From RHKX01 sp964497825 (lineage in GTDB: Bacteria; Actinomycetota; Thermoleophilia; Solirubrobacterales; 70-9), in contig CAZCFA010000002.1 in the NCBI GenBank assembly GCA_964497825.1, forward strand, positions 13,324-77,323: a stretch of DNA of 64,000 nucleotides, in the 5' to 3' direction. The notes under the pieces were generated by a model. The model saw only the letters and a program-made list of their open reading frames with translations. It was not told the origin of the DNA and searched no databases. Positions 8,101 through 16,493 of this stretch are shown here, piece after piece. Position numbers and translations under genes: made by a program. How positions within the stretch are numbered: the stretch's first letter is position 1; each line of letters opens with the position of its first letter.

Positions 8101-8129
8101 GAGGCGGCCCGGCGCGGCCGGGCCGCCTC
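8101..8129. terminator. Perfect 12-bp hairpin between convergent genes
   Basis: GAGGCGGCCCGG and CCGGGCCGCCTC pair perfectly around a 5-nt loop. The hairpin sits between the mIHF-like gene (plus) and the membrane protein gene (minus). There is no T tract on either side, so it would act as a bidirectional, U-poor terminator or stall site. Confidence 0.6.
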
Positions 8130-8150
8130 GGCCTACGGCGCCGCGCGGCG

Positions 8151-8669
8151 TCAGCGGCGCCGGTCGGGGCGGAGCTTGAACGCCCGCCCGCCCGAGCGGG
8201 CCGCGAACGCCCGCGCCAGCAGCAGCGCCGCGGCGGCGAAGACCCCCAGCCCGATCGCCGCCCGGGCGGGCCGCGGCAAGCCGTCGGGCCCGGCGTAGAA
8301 GAGGACGCCGAGGACGATCAGCGCCGGCACCCCGGCAAGCACCAGCGTGTGCGAGCGATAGCCCGCGAAGTGCTCGCGGATGCTGAGCTCGAGGCCGCCG
8401 ATCGAGCCGAGCGCGAGGCCGGCCGCGATCAGGATCGGGCCGCGGCTGCCGCCGACGAAGAAGAAGCCGGCGACCAGCATCACGATCGCGGCGAGGACCG
8501 AGAGCTCGACCAGGGGGAAGTCGCCCCACGGGGCCGGCGGCGGCGGCTCGGGCTCGCCGCGACGGCGGCGGCGCTCGCCGGCGCTCGTCGCGGCCGACCT
8601 CGTGGCCTGCTGCTCCCGCGATGGGGGCGGCCGCCGCTTGCGGCGCTTGCGCGCCGGCTTCGAGGCCAT
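8151..8669 (-). CDS. Hypothetical membrane protein with four predicted membrane segments
   Basis: A 172-residue protein. The first ~50 residues are strongly basic (runs of Lys/Arg) and then Pro-rich. Four hydrophobic segments follow, including ELSVLAAIVMLVAGFFFVGG and TLVLAGVPALIVLGVLFYAG. I do not recognise a named family. It lies downstream of the conserved gene at 8702-9187 with about 30 bp between them, so they are probably co-transcribed. The basic N terminus should stay in the cytoplasm and could contact nucleic acid or acidic lipids, but that is speculation. Confidence 0.6.
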   Translation of the reverse strand: MASKPARKRRKRRPPPSREQQATRSAATSAGERRRRRGEPEPPPPAPWGDFPLVELSVLAAIVMLVAGFFFVGGSRGPILIAAGLALGSIGGLELSIREHFAGYRSHTLVLAGVPALIVLGVLFYAGPDGLPRPARAAIGLGVFAAAALLLARAFAARSGGRAFKLRPDRRR

Positions 8670-8701
8670 CGGTCAGTCGCCTCCCGGGACGGGCGGCGCG
8701 A

Positions 8702-9187
8702 TCAGCGCCGCCCGCCGGCTAACGGACAACCGGATGACAGCTTGACCCGCCACCAGCCGAGCAGCATGCCGAGGATCCCCCAGCGCGGCCGCGAGTGCCA
8801 GTGCCTGCAGCCGCGCTCGCCGACGTCCTCGCTGCGGACGCGAACCCAGCGGTGGCCGCCGGGATCGGCGATCATCCGCTCGACCAGCTCGCGGTTCGCC
8901 TGCTCCTGATCGGCGCGGCGCGCGACCTCGGCGCGGGCGCCGGCGAGGCGGGCGACGAGCGCGTCACGGGTGCGCTCGAGCTCGGCGATGCCGAGCAGGC
9001 GCGGGCCGCCCGCCGCCGCGACGCCCCACTCGATCCCCCGCCGCGGGAACGTCGTCGCGAACAGCTCGCCGAGCTCGCGCTCGAGGCGGGCGATCTGGCG
9101 GCGCAGCTCGCGGCGGGCGGCGCGGTGATCCTCGGCCGCCGACCGATTACTTCCAACCCTCGGCTCCCGTTCGAGAAGCGCGGTCAA
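8702..9187 (-). CDS. Conserved actinobacterial protein with C-terminal WWRVKLSSGCPL motif
   Basis: A 161-residue protein. The middle is a charged coiled-coil-like helix (RRELRRQIARLERELGEL and ERTRDALVARLAGARAEVAR). The C-terminal 50 residues read HRWVRVRSEDVGERGCRHW, then RPRWGILGMLLGWWRVKLS and SGCPLA. I recall this tail as recurring in uncharacterised actinobacterial proteins of similar length, but no function is known. The TTG start at 9187 is supported by AAGGGG 5 nt upstream, and a TATGAT -10 box lies at 9217-9222. It is transcribed separately from the B3/B4 gene. Confidence 0.7.
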   Translation of the reverse strand: MTALLEREPRVGSNRSAAEDHRAARRELRRQIARLERELGELFATTFPRRGIEWGVAAAGGPRLLGIAELERTRDALVARLAGARAEVARRADQEQANRELVERMIADPGGHRWVRVRSEDVGERGCRHWHSRPRWGILGMLLGWWRVKLSSGCPLAGGRR

Positions 9188-9216
9188 CCGTGCCCCTTTC
9201 GACTCGCTCCCCGGGG

Positions 9217-9222
9217 ATCATA
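9217..9222 (-). promoter_or_regulatory. Putative -10 box TATGAT
   Basis: On the minus strand TATGAT lies 30 nt before the TTG at 9187, close to the bacterial consensus TATAAT. It has the right distance for a short leader containing the AAGGGG site. Confidence 0.45.
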
Positions 9223-9250
9223 ACCGCGAGCGGGACGCCCGGCGTTGGCC

Positions 9251-9892
9251 TCAGGCGGTCTCGATCGCGTCCGCCGCGAGCCACAGCGCCTCCTCGATCG
9301 CGATGTCGGGCACGCCGGCGACGCCGATCGCAACCAGCGTGATCCGGCTCGTCGCCGGCACGACGCCGCGGCCGGCGGCGACGGCGCCGAACAGCAGCGA
9401 CAGCGGCCGCGCCGGGTCGGCGACGAGCAGCGTTCCCGGCGGCAGCTCGGTCGGCCGGCCCTCGAGCCGCTCGCCCGCCTCGCTCGGCCGGATCCCCGGG
9501 GCGCCGGCGAGCCGATCGGCATCGTAGGCGCGCAGCGGCACCCCCGACTCGACGATCGCGACGGTGAGCGCGTCGTCGAGCAGGTTGCGGCTCTCGAACC
9601 GGCCCTTGAGCATCCGCTCGAGCGCGAGCTGTTCGGCGGCCGGACGCTGCTCGTCGGGATCGAGGCCGATGTGGCGGTAGAAGACCCGGTAGGCGGCGGG
9701 GATCGGCTTGCTCCGCAGCGCGATCGCCTGGGCGCCGCCGAAGCGGTCGGAGAGCAGCCTCAGCCGTTGCCGCAGGGCGGCCGAGCTGCGGCCGGACCCG
9801 CGTTCGACCGTCAGGTGCCGCAGCTGCAGGCCCGGCAGCTCGGCGCGCAGCGCCGCCGCGACCGGCCCCGGCTCCGACTCGGCCGGGCTCAC
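9251..9892 (-). CDS. B3/B4 tRNA-binding domain protein (PheT-like editing domain)
   Basis: A 213-residue stand-alone B3/B4 domain, homologous to the editing and tRNA-binding domain of phenylalanyl-tRNA synthetase beta chain. Recognisable blocks are YRVFYRHIGLDPDEQRP, LLDDALTVAIVESGVPL and the C-terminal VAGVPDIAIEEALW. Stand-alone copies occur widely in bacteria and are suspected of editing mischarged tRNA or free amino acids. No catalytic claim can be made from sequence alone. The GTG start overlaps the thioredoxin-like gene's stop (GTGA), making it the third gene of the MMPL operon. Confidence 0.82.
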   Translation of the reverse strand: MSPAESEPGPVAAALRAELPGLQLRHLTVERGSGRSSAALRQRLRLLSDRFGGAQAIALRSKPIPAAYRVFYRHIGLDPDEQRPAAEQLALERMLKGRFESRNLLDDALTVAIVESGVPLRAYDADRLAGAPGIRPSEAGERLEGRPTELPPGTLLVADPARPLSLLFGAVAAGRGVVPATSRITLVAIGVAGVPDIAIEEALWLAADAIETA

Positions 9893-10668
9893 CGGCTCGT
9901 CGCGGCGCGCTCGCGCGAGGCCCGCAGCAGCTCGCGGACGAAGCCGTCGATCTGATCGGCGCCGTAGTTGCCGCCCCGGATCCGGGCGCTCTGCAGGATC
10001 CCGCCGGGGTAGGCGAGCACGATCGTCGGGCAGACGCCGACCTTGAACAGGTTCGAGACGGCGCCGTCGGGATCGAGGCCGACCGGCACCCGCCAGTGGC
10101 CGTCGCGGGCGATCGCGACGACGTCGTCGCGGTCATCGCGGACGTTGATGCTGAGGAAGTTCACCCGGCCCGCGTAGCGACGCGCGACCGCGTCGAAGGC
10201 GTCCTGGGTCGGCACGCAGTCGCCGCCGCGGGTGAACCAGAACGAGATCGCCAGCGGCTTGTCGAACAGGTCGCAGACGCGGATCGCGCCCGCCGGATCG
10301 ATCTCACAGGCCGGCGTCCTGCGGTCGTCCTCCGGGCACGGGTTGCGCGAGCTCGAGCAGTCGTCCTGGTAGATGTTCGCGTCGCCGTCGAGGTCGCCGA
10401 AGGCGTCGGGGACCGCGAACTCGGCGATCGGCTCGCCCTCCACCGGCTCGGTGCCGATGATGCCGCCCTCGTCATCGCGCAGCAGGTTGATCAGCGCGAT
10501 CACGGCGATCGCGGTGAACGCGAGCCCGACGAACAGCGAGTAGCGGCTCGCCCGCTTCGGCGCGTTGGGGCTGGCCAGGCCACGCGGAGGCTGCCGCCGC
10601 GGCTCGGGCGGCCGCTCCCGATCGGCCCGCTCCCCACCGTCCTCGGGCCACCAGCCGCCGCCGCTCAC
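9889..10668 (-). CDS. Membrane-anchored thioredoxin-like protein lacking the CxxC pair
   Basis: A 259-residue protein: a polar, Pro/Arg-rich cytoplasmic tail, one membrane segment (YSLFVGLAFTAIAVIALINL), then an extracytoplasmic thioredoxin fold. Where TlpA/ResA have WCxxC, this has FTRGGDCVPTQD, so only the second cysteine (about residue 151) remains. Four more cysteines lie just before it, in DDCSSSRNPC, TPACEID and RVCDLF. The C-terminal half has the cis-Pro block (VGVCPTIVLAYPGG). A single-cysteine, peroxiredoxin-like or non-redox role fits better than disulfide exchange. GTG 10668 overlaps the MMPL gene's stop by 4 bases. Confidence 0.75.
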   Translation of the reverse strand: MSGGGWWPEDGGERADRERPPEPRRQPPRGLASPNAPKRASRYSLFVGLAFTAIAVIALINLLRDDEGGIIGTEPVEGEPIAEFAVPDAFGDLDGDANIYQDDCSSSRNPCPEDDRRTPACEIDPAGAIRVCDLFDKPLAISFWFTRGGDCVPTQDAFDAVARRYAGRVNFLSINVRDDRDDVVAIARDGHWRVPVGLDPDGAVSNLFKVGVCPTIVLAYPGGILQSARIRGGNYGADQIDGFVRELLRASRERAATSR

Positions 10669-13244
10669 CCGGAGGGCTCCGGATCCGCGACGCGGCGCGG
10701 ACGCCGCAGCCGCGCGCGCAGCTCGGGCAGCGGTCTGAAGCCGCCCTCGGCCCAGACGAGGGCCGCCGGCAGCACCAGCATCACGCCGGCGATCGAGGCG
10801 GAGAGGTCGACGATCGTCGCCAGGCCGAAGTCGCGCAGCATCGTGATCCCGCTCAGCGCGAGCACGCCGAAGCCCGCGATCGAGGTGATCCCGGAGGCGA
10901 GCACCGCGGTGCCGGTGCGCGCATAGGTGAGCCGCAGCGCCTCGCCGATCGAGCTGCCGGCCTCGCGCTGCTCGTGATAGCGACCGGCGAGGATCACGCT
11001 GAACTCGGTGGCGACCGCGATCACGAGCACGCCGAGCGCGGCCGACATCGGGTTCAGCGGCACGTCGATCGCCTCGAGGACGAGCGCCGACCAGCCGGTC
11101 GCGAGCGCGATCGGGAGCATCGGGACCAGCGCCCGGGCGGGCCGCCGGGTGACGGCGAGCAGGGTGAGCGCGACGGCGAGCAGCGCCACGATCGTCAACC
11201 AGTAGCGCGAGCCCGAGAGCTGCGAGTTGGCGTCGGCGGCGAGCACCGCGAGACCGACGACCTCGGCGTCGACCCCGTCGGGCGGGGCGAAGCGGTCGTC
11301 GGCGCCGGGCGGCGGATCGATCCGCTCGCGGACGTCGTCGATCAGCCGCTCCTGCTGGTCGAGCGGCATCACCGGGATCAGGAAGCTGGCGGCGGCATAG
11401 TCGGGATCGCCGCGCGACAGCACCGCCTGGGCGAAGTACGGCGGCACGAGGTCGAGCACGGCGTCGACGCGCTGCTGGCGCAGCGGCGCCCCGGAGCTGA
11501 GGTCGAACAGGTCGGAGAGCGCCGGCCCGGGGCAGAGCTCGACGCCGTCGTCGAGGCAGCTCACGGTCCGCGTCGGCTTGAAGCCGTGGTCCTTGAGCAC
11601 GCGTGCCTTGAACCTGCTCATCCACTCGATCGCCGCCGCCGAGGTGACGTCGCCCGAGACCAGCACGTCCATCTCGGCGCCGACGCCGGTCGCGTCCTCG
11701 AGATCGGTCAGCGAGCGCAGCGCCGGCAGGTCGGCGGGGACGAGCTCGCGGATGTCGCTGACCACCTTGGTCGCGGTCCCGGCCGCCCAGCCGGTCGCCG
11801 CCAGCACGACGGCGACGGCGAGCACGCGCCCGGGAGCGCGAATCGAGGCGGCGAGCGCGGCCCGCGCGAAGCCGCGCACGCGCGCGACGGCCGGCGCCGC
11901 CGCCCGCCGCCAGGCGGCGTTGAGCCGGTCGAGGCGGCCGCTTGGGGCGCCCCTCCCGGCGCCGCGGGCGGGGGTCATCGAGAGCGCCGCGAGGCCGGCC
12001 GTGAGCGAGATCACGAGCGCCGCCGCGATCCCGGCGACGAGCGCGATCGCGAACTCGCGCACCATCGGGATCGGCGACAGCGCCAGCGCCAGGAAGCCGA
12101 CGCCGGTGGCGAGCGCCGCGGTGCCGACCACGGGGCCGCCGCGGACCGCGGCCGCCACCGCCGCGGCCGGTGGCCGCTCACCGCGCTCGGCCGCCTCGCG
12201 GAAGCGCGCCTGGAGCTGGATCGCGTAATCGACGCCGAGGCCGATCACGACCGGCAGCACCGCGACCGACGCCATCGTCAGCGTGCCGCCCGCGATCGCG
12301 AGCAGCCCGAGGGCGAAGCCGGCGGCGCCGATCGCGACCAGCAGCGGCAGCAGCCGCAGCGGCGGCCCGAAGATGAAGATCAGCACCAGCGCCATCACCG
12401 CCAGCGCGGCGCCGAACAGGACGATGATCTGCTCGGCGAGCGCGTCGGCGAGCCCCTGGACGACGACCGGCACGCCGCTGACCTCGTAGCGGACCCCGTG
12501 CTTGAGCTTGAACGCGTCGTCGCCGAGCGTCTCGCGGATCAGGGCGATCGCCTCACGGCGCTGGCCGGCGCTGATGCCCGGTCGCAGCCGGATCGAGATC
12601 AGCGCCGCCTGATCGGAGGGGAACAGGTAGCCGCGCTTCGCCTTCGGCGGCGCCCCGTCGACGCTGTCGTCGAAGACGACGGCCTGGACGAAGTTGGTGT
12701 TGTTGATCGAGAGGCTGGCGAGGTCGGCGATCGAGAGGCCGCTCTGCAGCAGCTGCTGCTGGGCCTGCTGCAGCGCCTGCGGGTCGTTGAGGACGCCGCT
12801 GCGGATCTGCCGCTGGATGCTCTCGGTCGCCCGGCGGGCCGCCTCGTCGAGGAACGTCGCCGGACCGAACACGACCTTCGTCGCCCCGGTCCGGCCGATC
12901 GCGGCGCAGCTCTCGGCCGCGTACTGCCCGGTGGCGGGATCGGGCCGGCCCGCCAGGCAGGTCTCCAGCGACAGCAGCCGGTTGATGTTGTCGGTGAGGA
13001 CGATCTGGTCGAGGTCGCCCTTGACGAGGATCACGATCGGGTCGTCGCCGAAGCGGTCGCGGAACCGCTCGGTCCCGGCGTAGGCCGCCGACCCGTGATC
13101 GACGAGCTTGTCGGTGGTCGCGTCGGGGCTCAGCCGCAGCGCCCCGACGACGCCGACGATCGCAACCACCGCGACGACCGCGGCGATCGTCGGCGCCGGC
13201 CGCGTCACCGCCCACTCTCCTATGCGGCCGAGCAGCTTCCGCAC
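10665..13244 (-). CDS. MMPL/RND family transporter
   Basis: An 859-residue polytopic protein with the two-fold RND plan. An N-terminal membrane helix (TIAAVVAVVAIVGVVGALRL) is followed by a large periplasmic loop, a bundle of about five helices, and a second copy of the same arrangement from about residue 470. Blocks such as GLGVDYAIQLQARF and VIAVATEFSVILAGRYHEQ match the helix-4 region of MMPL/HpnN proteins, which move lipids or hydrophobic molecules outward. It leads a three-gene operon with the thioredoxin-like and B3/B4 genes. The GTG start lies 7 nt after a TAGTCT box and has no ribosome site, so the mRNA is probably leaderless. Confidence 0.9.
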   Translation of the reverse strand: MRKLLGRIGEWAVTRPAPTIAAVVAVVAIVGVVGALRLSPDATTDKLVDHGSAAYAGTERFRDRFGDDPIVILVKGDLDQIVLTDNINRLLSLETCLAGRPDPATGQYAAESCAAIGRTGATKVVFGPATFLDEAARRATESIQRQIRSGVLNDPQALQQAQQQLLQSGLSIADLASLSINNTNFVQAVVFDDSVDGAPPKAKRGYLFPSDQAALISIRLRPGISAGQRREAIALIRETLGDDAFKLKHGVRYEVSGVPVVVQGLADALAEQIIVLFGAALAVMALVLIFIFGPPLRLLPLLVAIGAAGFALGLLAIAGGTLTMASVAVLPVVIGLGVDYAIQLQARFREAAERGERPPAAAVAAAVRGGPVVGTAALATGVGFLALALSPIPMVREFAIALVAGIAAALVISLTAGLAALSMTPARGAGRGAPSGRLDRLNAAWRRAAAPAVARVRGFARAALAASIRAPGRVLAVAVVLAATGWAAGTATKVVSDIRELVPADLPALRSLTDLEDATGVGAEMDVLVSGDVTSAAAIEWMSRFKARVLKDHGFKPTRTVSCLDDGVELCPGPALSDLFDLSSGAPLRQQRVDAVLDLVPPYFAQAVLSRGDPDYAAASFLIPVMPLDQQERLIDDVRERIDPPPGADDRFAPPDGVDAEVVGLAVLAADANSQLSGSRYWLTIVALLAVALTLLAVTRRPARALVPMLPIALATGWSALVLEAIDVPLNPMSAALGVLVIAVATEFSVILAGRYHEQREAGSSIGEALRLTYARTGTAVLASGITSIAGFGVLALSGITMLRDFGLATIVDLSASIAGVMLVLPAALVWAEGGFRPLPELRARLRRPRRVADPEPSG

Positions 13245-13251
13245 CCGGGAA

Positions 13252-13257
13252 AGACTA
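13252..13257 (-). promoter_or_regulatory. Putative leaderless -10 box TAGTCT
   Basis: On the minus strand TAGTCT is followed after exactly 7 nt by the GTG at 13244. The arrangement is the same as at 21203, 37616 and other sites in this window. Confidence 0.5.
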
Positions 13258-13420
13258 GGGACGCGCCGTCACACCGGGACCGGTTCTGGTGCCGAGACGC
13301 AGATTCCGGTACCTACGGTGCCGCAATCCGCGACTCGACGCCGGCCGAGCGGCTAACGCGGCCCCGCGAGCGTCGGATCGCGCGGATAGCGGGCTCCCGT
13401 GCCGCCAGCCCCCCTGGTGA

Positions 13421-13510
13421 GCGCGGGAGCCGCGAGCGCAAGGAAGAGCCGGGCGTGGTGGCCGCGTGGCGATGAGCCGGGCGATGCCGCGGCGATCGCG
13501 GCTCCCGCGC
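13421..13510. repeat. Long-range 15-bp inverted repeat downstream of the lipid ABC ATPase
   Basis: Positions 13421-13435 (GCGCGGGAGCCGCGA) are the exact reverse complement of 13496-13510, separated by 60 bp. A third, imperfect copy of the arm lies at 13390-13404. The right arm begins 8 bp after the ATPase stop codon. It could fold as a large terminator hairpin on the minus-strand transcript. The rest of 13258-13518 holds no gene. Confidence 0.5.
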
Positions 13511-13518
13511 CGCCAGGA

Positions 13519-14529
13519 TCAGTCCATCGCCAGCGGGCCGACCACCTCGGCGTTGAGGAACTGGCGGACGAAGTCGTTGTCGCTCTCGAACAGCTCCTCC
13601 GAGGGACCCGACTCGACGATCCGGCCCTTCCACAGGACGGCGATGAAGTCGGCGATCCGGCGCGCGGTCCCGAGGTCGTGGCTGATCACCATGTAGCAGC
13701 CGCCGTTCTCCTCGTGGACCTCGCGGATCAGCTCGCACAGCAGCGCCGTGCGGACCGGGTCGAGGCCCGAGTCAGGCTCGTCGAAGAACACGATCGCCGG
13801 GTCGAGGACGAGCGCGCGGGCGAAGCCGGCGCGCTTGCGCATGCCGCCGGAGAGCTCGTTCGGCATCTTGTAGTGGGCCTCGGCGAGGCCGACCTCGGCG
13901 AGCCGGCGGCTGACGATCTCGCCGATCTCCTCCTCCGACTTGTCGGTGTGCTGGCGCAGCGGGAAGGCGGTGTTGTCATAGATGTTCATCGAGCCGAACA
14001 GCGCCCCGTCCTGGAACAGCAGGCCGAACTTCTTGCGCATCTCGAACAGCTCGTCGTCGGTCATGTTCGGGACCGACTCGCCGTGGACGAGGATGTCGCC
14101 CGCGTCCGGGTAGAGCAGGCCGACGATCAGCTTGATCAGGACGCTCTTGCCGGTTCCCGACGGGCCGAGGACCATCGAGACCTCGTTGTCGGGAAGGCCG
14201 AGGTTGAGGCCGTTCTGGATCCGGGTGTTGCCGAACTGCTTGACGAGATCGATCACCTCGATCGCGTCCTCGCCGCCGTGATCGCGCTTCTCGCCGGTGT
14301 GCCAGCGGTAGGGATCGGTGTCGTCCTTCTCGACGCCGGGGATCGTGTAGTCCTGGTTCAGCTTGCCGAGCTCGGGCGCCGCGTAGTCGGGGTCGCGGCT
14401 GGCCGGGGCCGCCGCCGGTGCCGGCGGGGGTGGTGGCGGCGGCGGGGCGCCGCGCTCGATCACGGTGTCGTCCTCGGACGGGTCGCGGTTCTGCTCGCCG
14501 GGGTCGCGGTTCTGCTCGTCGGCCGTCAC
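13519..14529 (-). CDS. Mce/MlaF-type lipid ABC transporter ATP-binding protein
   Basis: A 336-residue ATPase. Walker A GPSGTGKS spans about residues 122-129, followed by the signature LSGGMRKRAGFARAL and Walker B IVFFDEPDSGLDPV. The motifs and the phrase GESVPNMTDDELFEMRKKFG are typical of Mkl/MlaF, which energise phospholipid or sterol transport with MlaE/YrbE permeases. Unusually, about 88 residues precede the ATPase fold, including an acidic stretch and eight consecutive prolines. GTG 14529 has AAGGAGAG upstream. It follows the two permease genes in the same direction, so it ends a three-gene operon. Confidence 0.9.
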   Translation of the reverse strand: MTADEQNRDPGEQNRDPSEDDTVIERGAPPPPPPPPAPAAAPASRDPDYAAPELGKLNQDYTIPGVEKDDTDPYRWHTGEKRDHGGEDAIEVIDLVKQFGNTRIQNGLNLGLPDNEVSMVLGPSGTGKSVLIKLIVGLLYPDAGDILVHGESVPNMTDDELFEMRKKFGLLFQDGALFGSMNIYDNTAFPLRQHTDKSEEEIGEIVSRRLAEVGLAEAHYKMPNELSGGMRKRAGFARALVLDPAIVFFDEPDSGLDPVRTALLCELIREVHEENGGCYMVISHDLGTARRIADFIAVLWKGRIVESGPSEELFESDNDFVRQFLNAEVVGPLAMD

Positions 14530-14557
14530 TGCTCTCTCCTTCTACGCATAGCCGGCG

Positions 14558-15352
14558 TCAACCGCCGATCGGTGCCCTCGGGTTCGCGCCCCAGAAGACA
14601 AGTGTGCCCATCATCCCGATGATGTGGACGAGGACGATGTTGAGGACCATCGACTTCGCCGTCGCGGTGCCGACGCCGACCGGCCCGCCCCCGGCCGTGT
14701 AGCCGTAGTAGCAGCCGACGAGCACGATCGCGGTCGCCATCGTCATCCCCTTGATGACGCTGAATATCAAGTCGGGCGGGTTCTGGAACATCCAGAAGAT
14801 CAGCAGGTAGCCGCCGCTGGAGGTGTCGCCGATCTGCTCGACGACGGCGATGTAGGAGGCGATGAAGCCGACGCCGATCGCGGCCAGGTACATGAACGGC
14901 AGCACCATCCAGGCGGCAAGCAGCCGGGTCGCGGCGAGGAAGGTGACCGGCTGGATGCCCATCACCTCGAGCGCGTCGATCTCGTCCGAGATCCGCATCG
15001 CGCCGAGCTCGGCGACGATCCCGGTCCCGACCTTGGCGCTCATCATGTAGCCGAAGGCGTACGGGATCACCTCGCGCAGATCGCACCAGGCGGCGAAGTT
15101 GCCGGCGTAGGCGGGGGCGCCGACCGAGCGCGTGAAGTAGGCCCCCTCGATCCCGCACTGCAGGCCGAGGATGAAGACGAGGCCCCAGATCACGATCGTC
15201 GAGCCGAGGATCAGGATCCCGGCCTGGCGCAGCGCCTCGCCGAAGAACTGGAAGACGCGGCCCGAGTAGACGAGCCCCATGACGCGGCCGCAGAAGCGGA
15301 CGATCTCCCCCATCGAGGCGAGCCAGTCCCTCGGTACCGCGAGCCAGCTCAT
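14558..15352 (-). CDS. MlaE/YrbE family lipid ABC permease (second of pair)
   Basis: A 264-residue permease with about five hydrophobic segments. The MlaE motif region reads LGAMRISDEIDALEVMGIQPVTFL, the coupling helix region of YrbE proteins. The C-terminal block GVGTATAKSMVLNIVLVHIIG is also typical. The ATG at 15352 starts the protein just before the first amphipathic segment; longer forms upstream read as low-complexity Ala/Arg/Pro and were rejected. It lies between the other permease (160 bp upstream) and the ATPase (28 bp downstream). With them it should form the membrane core of a Mce-type lipid importer. Confidence 0.88.
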   Translation of the reverse strand: MSWLAVPRDWLASMGEIVRFCGRVMGLVYSGRVFQFFGEALRQAGILILGSTIVIWGLVFILGLQCGIEGAYFTRSVGAPAYAGNFAAWCDLREVIPYAFGYMMSAKVGTGIVAELGAMRISDEIDALEVMGIQPVTFLAATRLLAAWMVLPFMYLAAIGVGFIASYIAVVEQIGDTSSGGYLLIFWMFQNPPDLIFSVIKGMTMATAIVLVGCYYGYTAGGGPVGVGTATAKSMVLNIVLVHIIGMMGTLVFWGANPRAPIGG

Positions 15353-15512
15353 CGCAGCGATCCCCGGGCCCGCTGCAGCGAGCGACCATGCGGGGCGGCG
15401 AGGCGCGGATCGCGCTGAGGCGACGGCGCGGACGGACGCCGCCGGCGCGGCGCCGCCTGGCGCGGGTCGCAGCCCGGCGAGAACGCGGCCCTGCGCGGTG
15501 TCCGGCGCGGCG

Positions 15513-16319
15513 TCACTTGATCGTGCTGATCTCGGGGTGGGTCGCGAGCAGCGTCTGGGTGAAGACGTAGTTGAAGGCGAACACCCCCATGAACGCGACC
15601 ACGACCGCCTCGTTGACGGCGGTGCCGACGCCCTGCGCGCCCCCGGACGCATTCATCCCCTTGTAGGAGCAGACGATCGCGACGATCGCGCCGAACAGCG
15701 TCGTCTTCAGCACCGAGCCCCAGAGGTCGGTGACCGAGGCGTTGTTGAACAGCGTCGCGAAGAAGCCGCCGAGCGGCTGGCCGTAGGTGAGCTCGGCGAA
15801 GATCCCGCCGCTGATCCCGAACAGGAGCGCGTAGATGTTGAGCAGCCCGGTGATCAGCATCAGGCTGAGGAACCGCGGGACGACCAGGTTCTTGATCGGG
15901 TCGACCCCGAGCACCATCAGCGCGTCGAGCTCCTCGCGGATCTTGCGGGCGCCGAGGTCGGCGGTGATCGCGGTTCCGGCGACGCCGGCGACGACGACGG
16001 CGGTCACGAACGGCGCGAACTCGCGAACCGACGCGAGGATGAAGAAGCCGCCGAGCCGGTCGAGGGCGCCGAACAGCGTCAGGAAGTTGGCGGCCTGCAG
16101 GCCGGGAGCGCCGAAGCCGAAGGCAACGGTGCTGATCAGCAGCGGGAACCAGCAGAGCTGCAGCGCGAACAGGAACTGCGAGATGAACTCACCGCCGTAG
16201 GGGTAGGGCGGCTTGACCGTGGCGACGATCGTCTTGCCGGTCAGGATCATCATGTTCCCGACCTGCTCGAACAGGTTCTTGGCGGGAAGGAACGCCCTAT
16301 CGGCTGCTGATCTGACCAT
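15513..16319 (-). CDS. MlaE/YrbE family lipid ABC permease (first of pair)
   Basis: A 268-residue permease of the MlaE/YrbE family. The hallmark LGARKIREELDALMVLGVDPIKNLVVPR is the coupling motif, and QGVGTAVNEAVVVAFM matches the family's C-terminal helix. It is the promoter-proximal gene of the trio. An AGGAGA site lies only 1-2 nt before the ATG at 16319, which is closer than usual. A start a few codons further in is possible, but no internal ATG/GTG before the first helix is better. No Mce substrate-binding proteins follow, so they must be encoded elsewhere. Confidence 0.88.
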   Translation of the reverse strand: MVRSAADRAFLPAKNLFEQVGNMMILTGKTIVATVKPPYPYGGEFISQFLFALQLCWFPLLISTVAFGFGAPGLQAANFLTLFGALDRLGGFFILASVREFAPFVTAVVVAGVAGTAITADLGARKIREELDALMVLGVDPIKNLVVPRFLSLMLITGLLNIYALLFGISGGIFAELTYGQPLGGFFATLFNNASVTDLWGSVLKTTLFGAIVAIVCSYKGMNASGGAQGVGTAVNEAVVVAFMGVFAFNYVFTQTLLATHPEISTIK

Positions 16320-16478
16320 CTCTCCTGGAGACGGGAGACCTCCCTGGCCTCGCCTCCGCTCCGAAACTTAGTTCATCACGGAGGGCGGCGCCACCGCCGG
16401 GCCGCGACCGGCGCCGGCGCCCGATCGGCGGCTCCGACCGGCGTCGCTGAGGCCGCAAGTCGGTGCCCGGCCCCGTGC

Positions 16479-16484
16479 TATGTT
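16479..16484 (+). promoter_or_regulatory. Putative leaderless -10 box TATGTT
   Basis: TATGTT is followed after 9 nt by the TTG at 16494. No Shine-Dalgarno sequence lies between, so the lipoprotein mRNA would begin at or beside its TTG start codon. Confidence 0.45.
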
Positions 16485-16493
16485 CCGCCCGCC

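Noticed and set aside
10974..13475. Long open frame opposite the MMPL gene
   Set aside because: Composition is dominated by Arg, Asp, Glu and Gly without any domain; the minus-strand MMPL frame is unmistakable.
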